From Njordibacter sp028825405 (GTDB taxonomy: Bacteria; Pseudomonadota; Gammaproteobacteria; Pseudomonadales; Balneatricaceae), in assembly GCF_047730065.1 (NCBI RefSeq), contig NZ_CP159829.1, positions 2,480,001 to 2,544,000 of the forward strand: a stretch of 64,000 nucleotides of DNA. Direction: 5' to 3'. Under the pieces are notes generated by a model, which was given only the letters and a program-made list of their open reading frames with translations, was not told the DNA's origin and did not search any database. Shown here in pieces: positions 7,947 through 15,887 of this stretch. A program made the translations under genes and the position numbers. Within the stretch, counting starts at the first letter, position 1; each line of letters begins with the position of its first letter.

Positions 7947-9142
7947 TGGATCACCTCTAGTTCACGGCCCACTTGGGTAAATGCTTGAATAGCTTCATCA
8001 ATTTGCTCAAGGCTTAAAGCCGCCGACATTTGAACACGAATGCGCGCCTGATCTTGGGGTACCACAGGAAAACAGAAACTCACCACATAAATACCCAAGG
8101 CTTGCATACGCTTGGCGAATTCAGCAGCCAGCACTGCGTCACCCAAAAGCACGGGAATAATGGCATGATCGGCCCCCAATAGCTGGAACCCTAAGTCTTG
8201 CATACGCTCACGAAAGTGGCTGGCATTGAGCCATAATTGTTGGCGTAGTTGAGGCTGCTGAAGCACTAAATCCAGAGCCTTTAGGGTGGCTGCACAAATG
8301 GCCGGAGCCAAGGCATTCGAAAAGAGATAGGGCCGTGAACGCTGCCTGAGCCAAGCAATAACCGCTTTGCTAGCCACCACATAACCCCCTGAAGCCCCAC
8401 CCAAAGCTTTACCAAAAGTACCAGTCATCATATCCACACGGCCCATCACATTGCATTGTTCATGGCTGCCTCGCCCTTGTTCGCCAACAAAGCCCACAGC
8501 ATGGGAATCGTCCACCATAACCATGGCATCATATTGCTCAGCGAGGTCACACACAGCAGACAAGTTGGCGAGACTGCCGTCCATGGAGAATACCCCGTCG
8601 GTGACCACCAAACGGGTGCGTGCGTCTTTGGCTGCCTGTAATTGCTGCTCTAAGGCCTGCAGGTCATTATTGGCATAGCGCAAGCGTTGCGCCTTACATA
8701 ACCGCACGCCATCGATAATGCTGGCATGATTAAGGCTGTCACTAATAATGGCATCTTGAGCATCCAAAAGGGTTTCAAACAAACCCGTGTTGGCATCAAA
8801 GCAAGAGGAGTAAAGAATAGCATCTTGAAAACCCAAAAATTCAGCAAGGCGTTGCTCCAAATGTTGGTGCAGGGTTTGCGTACCGCAGATAAAACGCACC
8901 GAAGCCATGCCAAAGCCATGACTATCTAAAGCCTGTTTGGCCGCCTCAATTAAACTTGGGTGGTTGGCCAACCCCAAGTAATTATTGGCACACAAATTAA
9001 TGGCGCTCTCACCCTGAGCGTCAGTAATATTTGCGTCTTGTGGCGACGTAAGAGCTCGCTCATGCTTAAACAAACCTTGTTCATGGAGGCTATCTAGCTG
9101 TTGCTGCAAACGAGTATTTAAGTTTAATGGATGGCTGGTCAT
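7943..9142 (-). CDS. kbl: 2-amino-3-ketobutyrate coenzyme A ligase
   Basis: The 399-residue product is a PLP-dependent alpha-oxoamine synthase that splits 2-amino-3-ketobutyrate with CoA into glycine and acetyl-CoA, the second step after Tdh. The PLP-lysine motif TGTFGKALGG and the VDDSHAVGFVG aspartate motif are visible. A strong ribosome-binding site (AAGGAG) precedes the ATG at 9142. It lies between the cupin regulator and tdh, in a threonine-to-glycine operon. Confidence 0.96.
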   Translation of the reverse strand: MTSHPLNLNTRLQQQLDSLHEQGLFKHERALTSPQDANITDAQGESAINLCANNYLGLANHPSLIEAAKQALDSHGFGMASVRFICGTQTLHQHLEQRLAEFLGFQDAILYSSCFDANTGLFETLLDAQDAIISDSLNHASIIDGVRLCKAQRLRYANNDLQALEQQLQAAKDARTRLVVTDGVFSMDGSLANLSAVCDLAEQYDAMVMVDDSHAVGFVGEQGRGSHEQCNVMGRVDMMTGTFGKALGGASGGYVVASKAVIAWLRQRSRPYLFSNALAPAICAATLKALDLVLQQPQLRQQLWLNASHFRERMQDLGFQLLGADHAIIPVLLGDAVLAAEFAKRMQALGIYVVSFCFPVVPQDQARIRVQMSAALSLEQIDEAIQAFTQVGRELEVIQ

Positions 9143-9203
9143 AAAGCGCTCCTTGGTGATGGTGTTTTTGGCTTGGCTATATGGGCATTAATAACCTTTG
9201 GCG

Positions 9204-9818
9204 CTAGTAACTGTGGGCCTTGTCGCTGCTCAACTGTCGATAGGCAATAATGCAATGGAACACTGCTTCGGTTTGGCCTGGATTAAAATAACTGTGCGCT
9301 TGATCAGCACAAAAACGCAGGCAGTCTAGCGGTTCAAGGGTATAACGGTCACCGTCAACTTCGACAACTATTTGCCCCTCAATGAGGCATACTAGCTCTA
9401 CTACTCCCTCCGCATGGGGCTCAGATTGATAGTGATTACCCGCTTCTATGCGGGCTATCTGCACATCAAAGGTGCACTGTTCTTGCATGTTAGTCATGGC
9501 ATGAGCTAAAAACTGGCCATCGGGACTACTCATATCGGCCTGTTGCGTGAAACGGCTCACCTGAGGCGGCATGTCTTGACCCAGCAAACTAGAAAAAGGC
9601 ACACCCAAACCATTGGCAATTTTCCAAATCACCGACAAGGTGGGGTTACCTTCACCGCGCTCAATCTTGCCTAGTGTGAGTTTATTTACACCCACCTTCA
9701 CTGCCAAGGCATCAAGGGATTGACCCTGCTGCTGGCGCACCTTACGCAAACGCAAACCCATGCGCTGGCCGGCTAACTTGAAGCCTACCTCTGGATTAGT
9801 TTTTAACACATGAGTCAC
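9204..9818 (-). CDS. XRE-family regulator with C-terminal cupin domain
   Basis: The 204-residue protein has an N-terminal helix-turn-helix (about residues 21-76, LRLRKVRQQQGQSLDALA to the NPTLSVIWKIANGLGVPF region) and a C-terminal small beta-barrel cupin (about 115-195, with YQSEPHAEGVVELVCLIEG). Such proteins usually act as ligand-responsive repressors or activators of an adjacent catabolic operon. It is 61 bp upstream of kbl on the same strand, so it probably controls kbl-tdh; the effector, perhaps threonine or glycine, is unknown. An AAGGTG ribosome-binding site precedes the ATG. Confidence 0.85.
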   Translation of the reverse strand: MTHVLKTNPEVGFKLAGQRMGLRLRKVRQQQGQSLDALAVKVGVNKLTLGKIERGEGNPTLSVIWKIANGLGVPFSSLLGQDMPPQVSRFTQQADMSSPDGQFLAHAMTNMQEQCTFDVQIARIEAGNHYQSEPHAEGVVELVCLIEGQIVVEVDGDRYTLEPLDCLRFCADQAHSYFNPGQTEAVFHCIIAYRQLSSDKAHSY

Positions 9819-10091
9819 CTTCTAGATCATTAACAGTAGGCAGTGATAGTAAATTATAACTATTTAAATGTATATTAAAATAATAAATTACATCGATTTA
9901 AGTCAAGGTAACAGTTTTAAGCTGTAAAACTCATGTGCAAAATTTTAAAGAGTGAGGCACTAGCAAAACATTAATAGGCGGGTTAGAGGCTATTTAACAA
10001 CAATAGACGGGTAGAAGACGTGCAGCGGAATAGACCATCTTAAGACGACCCCAATGCACAAAGTTGATGAGCTGATAATGAAGCACGGGGG
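9819..10091 (-). other. AT-rich intergenic region upstream of the regulator-kbl-tdh unit
   Basis: No gene is visible. On the minus strand a TTGACT near 9898-9903 and several TATAAT-like hexamers in a very AT-rich stretch (9840-9895) could form the operon promoter, but the -35 to -10 pairing is ambiguous. Confidence 0.4.
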
Positions 10092-10895
10092 TTAGTCAGC
10101 AGTCCAACCACCATCGACTAAATGCCCAATGCCCGTGACCATGGCTGAGGCTTCACTGGCTAGATAAACCACAGCTCCCATGAGGTCTTCCACCTCCCCC
10201 ACCCGGCCTAGTTTAATTTTATCTTCGATCCAAGCCAGCTTTTCTGGGTTGGCAAAGGTGGGTGCAGTGAGCGCGGTGCGAACAAAAGTGGGACATAGGG
10301 TATTTACTCGAATACCATGGGGGCCAAATTCAATGGCCATGGCCTTAGTGAAGCCTTCAACCGCATGTTTGGTAGCACAATAAACGGCCCGCTCTATGCC
10401 ACCTACTACCGCCATTTGAGAGGACACATTAATTAACGAACCCGGCTTTCCAGCGGCAATAAGCCCTTTTGCTACGGCTTGAGTCAGAAAATAAGCCCCT
10501 TTTAGATTGAGGTTCATGACCGCGTCAAAATCGGCTGGCTGCGTGTCTACTGCAGGACCATGAATGGCAAGCCCAGCACTATTAACTAACACATCGAAAG
10601 GCCCATGCCGCTCCACTTGACTGGTGGTTTGCTCCACATTGGCAATATCCATGATCAAGTAGTCTGCTGCATGACCCTCTGCTACAAGCGCAGCCACCAA
10701 AGCTTTTAATTGATCTTCACGCCGTGCCGCCACTGTTACCTTAGCTCCAGCCTGCGCAATTGCCGCAGCTAAGGCCAAGCCGATACCAGATGAGGCCCCA
10801 GTAATGAGGGCATGCTTGCCCTTTAGTTCAAAGGAAGGAGTGTGGGGAAGCTGAATCATATTGAGTAACCAAAGAGTGAAAAATAAGCCGAACAT
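10092..10895 (-). CDS. short-chain dehydrogenase/reductase
   Basis: This is a classical SDR of about 255-267 residues. It has the NAD(P)-binding TGASSGIG motif, the NSAG motif, a catalytic serine in NVSSQM, the YCATK Tyr/Lys pair and the C-terminal LVDGGWTAD typical of the family. The substrate cannot be inferred. The longest frame starts at 10895; the ATG at 10859 (MIQLPHTPSFELKGKHAL) gives a more typical N-terminus. Neither has a convincing ribosome-binding site. It stands alone between the threonine unit and tufA. Confidence 0.88.
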   Translation of the reverse strand: MFGLFFTLWLLNMIQLPHTPSFELKGKHALITGASSGIGLALAAAIAQAGAKVTVAARREDQLKALVAALVAEGHAADYLIMDIANVEQTTSQVERHGPFDVLVNSAGLAIHGPAVDTQPADFDAVMNLNLKGAYFLTQAVAKGLIAAGKPGSLINVSSQMAVVGGIERAVYCATKHAVEGFTKAMAIEFGPHGIRVNTLCPTFVRTALTAPTFANPEKLAWIEDKIKLGRVGEVEDLMGAVVYLASEASAMVTGIGHLVDGGWTAD

Positions 10896-10988
10896 TTTAA
10901 CACGGCTAATGTGGGTATCCTAACCAAATTCAAATGCCTCTCCAATTCAATGGTGACGCCTACTCACTGCCTGACCCTGCTGAACCGC

Positions 10989-11028
10989 GCTTAACTGTGC
11001 TTAACCTTGCTTAACCTTGCATAGACTT
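10989..11028. repeat. short tandem 10-bp repeats upstream of the tufA terminator
   Basis: Consecutive decamers GCTTAACTGT, GCTTAACCTT, GCTTAACCTT and GCATAGACTT form a small degenerate tandem array in the gap between the SDR gene and tufA. No function is apparent. Confidence 0.6.
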
Positions 11029-11041
11029 GTTCAACAGGCAC

Positions 11042-11082
11042 AAAAAAAGGCTTCCTAAGCCGAAGCTTGGGAAGCCTTTTTT
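11042..11082 (-). terminator. rho-independent terminator after tufA (str operon)
   Basis: The arms AGGCTTCC (11048-11055) and GGAAGCCT (11070-11077), extended inward by AAGC/GCTT, form a strong hairpin flanked by A7 and T6 runs, so it can work in both directions. It lies 21 bp past the tufA stop. Confidence 0.92.
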
Positions 11083-11102
11083 AACTATTTAATGACTCAT
11101 GA

Positions 11103-12326
11103 TTAAGCTAGGATTTTAGCCACAACACCTGCACCAACGGTACGGCCACCTTCACGAATAGCGAAGCGTAAACCTTCATCCATCGCAATAGGGTTGATTA
11201 ACTCAACCACCATTTGGATGTTATCACCAGGCATTACCATTTCTACGCCTGCTGGCAACTCACAAGCACCCGTGATGTCAGTCGTACGGAAGTAAAACTG
11301 TGGACGGTAGCCCTTAAAGAAAGGAGTATGGCGTCCGCCTTCGTCTTTACCTAGTACGTATACTTCAGCTTCAAACGTGGTGTGTGGAGTGATTGAACCA
11401 GGCTTAGCAAGAACTTGACCACGTTCCACGTCTTCGCGCTTAGTACCACGTAGTAGTACACCCACGTTCTCACCTGCACGACCTTCGTCAAGCAACTTAC
11501 GGAACATCTCAACACCCGTACAAGTCGACTTAGTCGTGTCCTTGATACCGATCATTTCTACGTCGTCACCAACGTTAACGATGCCACGCTCAATACGACC
11601 GGTCACTACAGTGCCACGGCCTTGGATTGAGAATACATCTTCAATAGGCATCAAGAAGTTGCCATCAATGGCACGCTCTGGTTGCGGGATGTAGCTATCT
11701 AGTGCATCAACTAACTTACGCACTGCAGTAGTACCCATTTCGTTTGCGTCTTCGCCGTTCAATGCCATTAAGGCAGATCCTGGGATGATGGGCGTGTCGT
11801 CACCTGGGAATTCGTACTCGTCTAACAACTCACGAAGTTCCATTTCAACAAGCTCTAGCATCTCTGCGTATTCTTCTGAGTCTGCACCGCCACAATCTTC
11901 AGCTAACAAGTCAGCTTTGTTTAAGAACACAACGATGAAAGGTACACCTACTTGACGTGACAAAAGGATGTGCTCACGAGTCTGAGGCATAGGGCCGTCA
12001 GTCGCACCACATACTAGAATAGCACCGTCCATCTGCGCCGCACCAGTGATCATGTTCTTCACATAGTCAGCGTGTCCAGGACAGTCAACGTGGGCGTAAT
12101 GACGCTGCTCAGAATCATACTCAACGTGTGAAGTAGCGATGGTGATACCACGCTCACGCTCTTCAGGTGCGTTGTCGATTTGAGAGAAGTCTTTTAGTTC
12201 TCCACCAAAAGCTTCTGCACAAACACGAGTCAATGCAGCGGTTAATGTAGTTTTACCGTGGTCAACGTGACCAATGGTGCCGACGTTTACGTGCGGCTTA
12301 TTTCTTTCAAACTTTTCCTTAGCCAT
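11103..12326 (-). CDS. tufA: elongation factor Tu, copy A
   Basis: The 407-residue GTPase delivers aminoacyl-tRNA to the ribosome. The G1 motif GHVDHGKT, the DCPGHADYVKN switch II region and the NKADL motif are intact. It is the last gene of the str operon, 19 bp after fusA. The coding sequence appears identical base for base to tufB at 30523-31746, and the two diverge immediately outside the gene. Confidence 0.98.
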   Translation of the reverse strand: MAKEKFERNKPHVNVGTIGHVDHGKTTLTAALTRVCAEAFGGELKDFSQIDNAPEERERGITIATSHVEYDSEQRHYAHVDCPGHADYVKNMITGAAQMDGAILVCGATDGPMPQTREHILLSRQVGVPFIVVFLNKADLLAEDCGGADSEEYAEMLELVEMELRELLDEYEFPGDDTPIIPGSALMALNGEDANEMGTTAVRKLVDALDSYIPQPERAIDGNFLMPIEDVFSIQGRGTVVTGRIERGIVNVGDDVEMIGIKDTTKSTCTGVEMFRKLLDEGRAGENVGVLLRGTKREDVERGQVLAKPGSITPHTTFEAEVYVLGKDEGGRHTPFFKGYRPQFYFRTTDITGACELPAGVEMVMPGDNIQMVVELINPIAMDEGLRFAIREGGRTVGAGVVAKILA

Positions 12327-12345
12327 GCGTAGATTCCTCTAAAAA

Positions 12346-14439
12346 TTAGGCTTGATTAGTAATCGCGTCAGCAATATTCTGAGGCGCTTCTGAATAGCAT
12401 TCAAATTCCATAGAGTAGCTGGCTCTACCCTGAGTTGCAGAACGCAAATCAGTAGCATAACCAAACATTTCTCCTAATGGCACTTGTGCATTGATGATTT
12501 TACCAGCAGAGCTGTCATCCATACCCTGGACTAGACCACGACGACGATTCAGGTCTCCCATTACGTCTCCCATGTTCTCTTCTGGGGTTACCACTTCAAC
12601 CTTCATCATCGGCTCTAACAAACACGGGTCTGCCAATTGAGCAAACTTCTTCAAACATTGAGAAGCTGCGATTTTAAAGGCCATTTCATTGGAGTCAACG
12701 TCGTGGAAGGAACCGTCATACAAACGGGCTTTAAGACCCAACAGAGGATAGCCGGCGATAACGCCGTTTTTCATCTGTTCTTCAATTCCTTTATGTATGG
12801 CTGGGATATATTCACGAGGAATAGCTCCACCCACGATGTCATTAACAAATTCTAGACCTTCCTCATCAGAAGGGCTAAATTCAATTACAACGTGGCCATA
12901 CTGACCGCGACCACCAGACTGACGCACAAACTTATGGTTGGCATCAACGGTAGCACGAATCTTTTCACGGTAAGCCACACGTGGCTTACCTATATTGGCT
13001 TCAACACTAAATTCTCGGCGCATCCGATCAACGATGATATCAAGGTGTAACTCACCCATACCAGCGATAATAGTTTGGCCTGTTTCTTGGTCAGTTCTGA
13101 CTCTAAAAGATGGATCTTCTTGAGCAAGCTTACCCAAGGCAACACCCATTTTCTCTTGATCCGCTACAGAGCGTGGCTCTACAGCCACAGAGATAACCGG
13201 TTCAGGGAATTCCATACGTTCAAGCACAATTTTATTGTCTACTGAACACAGGGTATCGCCTGTTGTTACATCTTTAAGACCAATGGCAGCTGCAATGTCA
13301 CCCGCACGCACTTCTTTAATCTCTTCACGATCGTTAGCATGCATTTGCACCATCCGACCGACACGTTCACGCTTCTCTTTAACTGAGTTAAACACGTGAT
13401 CGCCTGAGTTTAATACGCCCGAGTAGACTCGCATAAAGGTTAAGGTACCCACAAAGGGGTCCGTAGCAATTTTAAATGCCAAAGCAGCAAAAGGTGCTTT
13501 ATCACTAGCTTCACGTACGGCCAACGTACCCTTACCATCGTCTAGAGTACCCTCGATCGCTTTGACTTCAATCGGCGAAGGCATAAACTCAATCACTGAA
13601 TCCAGCACCGCTTGCACACCTTTATTTTTAAAGGCGGAACCTGCATGCACTAACACAATTTCATTGGCTAACGTACGCTTGCGCAATCCCACTTTAATGT
13701 CATCAATAGAAAGGGCGCCTTCTTCCAGGTACCTTTCCATGAGTTCATCATCCGCTTCGGCTGCGGCTTCAACAAGCTGTTCATGAAAATCATCGGCCTG
13801 AGCCTGCATATCAGCAGGAATATCTTCCAACTCATAGGTCATGCCTTGGTCTTCTTCATTCCACATGATGCTCTTCATCAGTACAAGGTCGATGACGCCC
13901 CTGAACTCATCTTCAGCACCAATGGCCAAGTGAATGGGCACAGCATTGGCTCCAAGACGTTCCTTCAGTTGCTCAACTACCATAAGGAAGTCGGCCCCTG
14001 CTCGGTCCATTTTGTTGACAAATACCATGCGGGGTACACGGTATTTATTGGCTTGACGCCATACGGTTTCGGTCTGCGGCTGGACGCCGGAGGTACCACA
14101 CAATACCACCACCGCACCATCTAATACCCGCAAAGAACGCTCTACTTCAATGGTGAAGTCTACGTGTCCCGGGGTATCAATAATGTTAATGCGGTGGTCT
14201 TCGAACTGCTGGCTCATGCCTTTCCAAAAACAGGTAGTCGCCGCCGAGGTGATGGTGATACCGCGTTCTTGTTCCTGCTCCATCCAATCCATGGTGGCTG
14301 CACCATCGTGCACCTCACCAATCTTATGGGAGCGGCCTGTGTAAAACAAAACCCGCTCTGTAGTTGTAGTTTTACCTGCATCTACATGAGCCACGATACC
14401 GATGTTACGGTAACGATCAATTGGTGTTTTACGAGCCAT
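12346..14439 (-). CDS. fusA: elongation factor G (str operon copy)
   Basis: The 697-residue translocase GTPase has the G1 motif AHVDAGKTTTTERV, the DTPGHVDF motif, NKMDRAGAD and the expected five-domain length. It is the house-keeping EF-G by its place between rpsG and tufA. It differs clearly from the second EF-G gene at 15888-17975. Confidence 0.98.
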   Translation of the reverse strand: MARKTPIDRYRNIGIVAHVDAGKTTTTERVLFYTGRSHKIGEVHDGAATMDWMEQEQERGITITSAATTCFWKGMSQQFEDHRINIIDTPGHVDFTIEVERSLRVLDGAVVVLCGTSGVQPQTETVWRQANKYRVPRMVFVNKMDRAGADFLMVVEQLKERLGANAVPIHLAIGAEDEFRGVIDLVLMKSIMWNEEDQGMTYELEDIPADMQAQADDFHEQLVEAAAEADDELMERYLEEGALSIDDIKVGLRKRTLANEIVLVHAGSAFKNKGVQAVLDSVIEFMPSPIEVKAIEGTLDDGKGTLAVREASDKAPFAALAFKIATDPFVGTLTFMRVYSGVLNSGDHVFNSVKEKRERVGRMVQMHANDREEIKEVRAGDIAAAIGLKDVTTGDTLCSVDNKIVLERMEFPEPVISVAVEPRSVADQEKMGVALGKLAQEDPSFRVRTDQETGQTIIAGMGELHLDIIVDRMRREFSVEANIGKPRVAYREKIRATVDANHKFVRQSGGRGQYGHVVIEFSPSDEEGLEFVNDIVGGAIPREYIPAIHKGIEEQMKNGVIAGYPLLGLKARLYDGSFHDVDSNEMAFKIAASQCLKKFAQLADPCLLEPMMKVEVVTPEENMGDVMGDLNRRRGLVQGMDDSSAGKIINAQVPLGEMFGYATDLRSATQGRASYSMEFECYSEAPQNIADAITNQA

Positions 14440-14468
14440 GACAGTTCTCTCTATACTCTCGGGTCTGC

Positions 14469-14939
14469 TTAGAAGCGGAAGTGAGAGAAGGCTTTGTTGG
14501 CTTCAGCCATGCGGTGAACGTCTTCACGTTTTTTAACCGCAGCGCCTTTGCCTTCCGCAGCGTCTAAAATCTCACCAGCAAGACGCAAAGCCATAGACTT
14601 TTCGCCGCGCTTGCGAGAGTAGTCTACTAACCAGCGCATAGCTAGAGCAGAACGACGTGCAGGACGGACTTCAACTGGTACTTGGTAAGTCGCTCCACCC
14701 ACACGGCGAGATTTAACTTCGACCATAGGTTGGATAGCTTCTAACGCCGCTTCAAATACTTCTAGTGGATCACCGCCTTTACGCTCGACGATCTTTTCTA
14801 GAGCACCGTAAACGATACGCTCTGCGACTGACTTCTTGCCAGAGATCATGACATGGTTCATGAACTTGGCTAGGGTGACGTTGCCAAACTTAGGATCTGG
14901 CAGGATGTCACGTTTGGCGACAACTCTTCTTCTTGGCAT
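14469..14939 (-). CDS. rpsG: 30S ribosomal protein S7
   Basis: The start at 14939 gives MPRRRVVAKRDILPDPKFG and 156 residues, the common length; four codons upstream to 14951 are probably not used. S7 nucleates the 30S head. In E. coli it represses its own operon by binding the rpsL-rpsG intercistronic RNA, and the gap upstream here (218 nt) contains several hairpins. Confidence 0.97.
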   Translation of the reverse strand: MPRRRVVAKRDILPDPKFGNVTLAKFMNHVMISGKKSVAERIVYGALEKIVERKGGDPLEVFEAALEAIQPMVEVKSRRVGGATYQVPVEVRPARRSALAMRWLVDYSRKRGEKSMALRLAGEILDAAEGKGAAVKKREDVHRMAEANKAFSHFRF

Positions 14940-15012
14940 GATGGGCCTCAAATATACTTCAGGTTATGTTCAGGAATTAACACTCATAATTAAGTGCTTA
15001 CCTGACCTTACT

Positions 15013-15140
15013 CTTATCGGTTCTCGATAAGTCTCATGGCCAGCTGCTAAAAAGCAATCTGGCTAACAATCACGACTTACGTGTTACATGTGCATAACAC
15101 ATCCATAGCAACTGCCCGTCCTAGCTGGTTACGAGTAACC
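15013..15140 (-). promoter_or_regulatory. hairpin-rich rpsL-rpsG intercistronic region (candidate S7 operator)
   Basis: Three inverted repeats are visible: CTTATCG/CGATAAG (15013-15031), GTGTTA/TAACAC (15081-15100) and GGTTAC/GTAACC (15127-15140). None has a following T-run. In E. coli the equivalent gap is the target of S7 translational feedback. Assigning that role here is an inference from position. Confidence 0.4.
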
Positions 15141-15157
15141 CACTAAGGAAAGTTTCA

Positions 15158-15532
15158 TTAAGACTTAGGACGCTTAGTTCCGTACTTAGAACGACTCTGT
15201 TTACGATCGCTCACGCCGGATGTATCCAAAGAACCACGTACTGTATGGTAACGAACACCTGGCAAGTCTTTTACACGACCGCCACGGATCAATACAACAC
15301 TGTGCTCTTGTAGGTTATGACCTTCACCACCAATATAGGAGGTAACTTCAAAACCGTTCGTCAAACGCACACGACATACTTTACGTAGAGCAGAGTTAGG
15401 CTTCTTAGGTGTAGTTGTATAAACCCTAGTGCAAACGCCACGACGCTGAGGACAGGCCTGCAATGCAGGTACATCACTCTTTACGACTTTACGCTTACGA
15501 GGCTTACGAACCAACTGGTTAACTGTTGCCAT
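15158..15532 (-). CDS. rpsL: 30S ribosomal protein S12
   Basis: The 124-residue decoding-centre protein starts MATVNQLVRKPRKRKV and contains the conserved TPKKPNSALRKV loop and the VKDLPGVRYHTVRG motif. The lysines in these two loops, where streptomycin-resistance changes occur elsewhere, are wild-type. It is the first gene of the str operon, behind a consensus promoter. Confidence 0.98.
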   Translation of the reverse strand: MATVNQLVRKPRKRKVVKSDVPALQACPQRRGVCTRVYTTTPKKPNSALRKVCRVRLTNGFEVTSYIGGEGHNLQEHSVVLIRGGRVKDLPGVRYHTVRGSLDTSGVSDRKQSRSKYGTKRPKS

Positions 15533-15644
15533 TATGCAAACTCCACATGCTTCATCGGCACAACACTAACAACCTATTTGCTAGTACCGCCGACATACCC
15601 AAAAATACACAGGACTATATTTGCCTGCCAATTTCGGGCGATGA

Positions 15645-15674
15645 ATTATATTCGCTTTGGTAGATGAGCGTCAA
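15645..15674 (-). promoter_or_regulatory. sigma70 promoter of the str operon
   Basis: On the minus strand a TTGACG -35 (15669-15674) and a perfect TATAAT -10 (15645-15650) are 18 bp apart, about 110 bp upstream of rpsL. It lies in the 355-bp divergent region shared with fusA2. Confidence 0.85.
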
Positions 15675-15820
15675 GCTATATAAGGCGTATTTTTAGCCAG
15701 CCTGAGCAAATAAACACCCCATTTTAGTGGATTTGACCAGATCAATAGCGACAAACAGGAGAAAAAACATAAATCATGGTTAATTAACCCAACATAGTCA
15801 CCCTTTTTGCCTTTTTTGAT

Positions 15821-15849
15821 TCGATATAAGCCCACGAATCCTGTACAAT
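15821..15849 (+). promoter_or_regulatory. probable promoter of the second EF-G gene
   Basis: TACAAT (15844-15849) is a good -10, 17 bp after TCGATA (15821-15826), a moderate -35. The transcript would begin near 15856, about 30 bp before the ATG. Confidence 0.55.
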
Positions 15850-15887
15850 ACCGCGACTTTTTAAGACTGTAACTAACTGGAGCCCTC

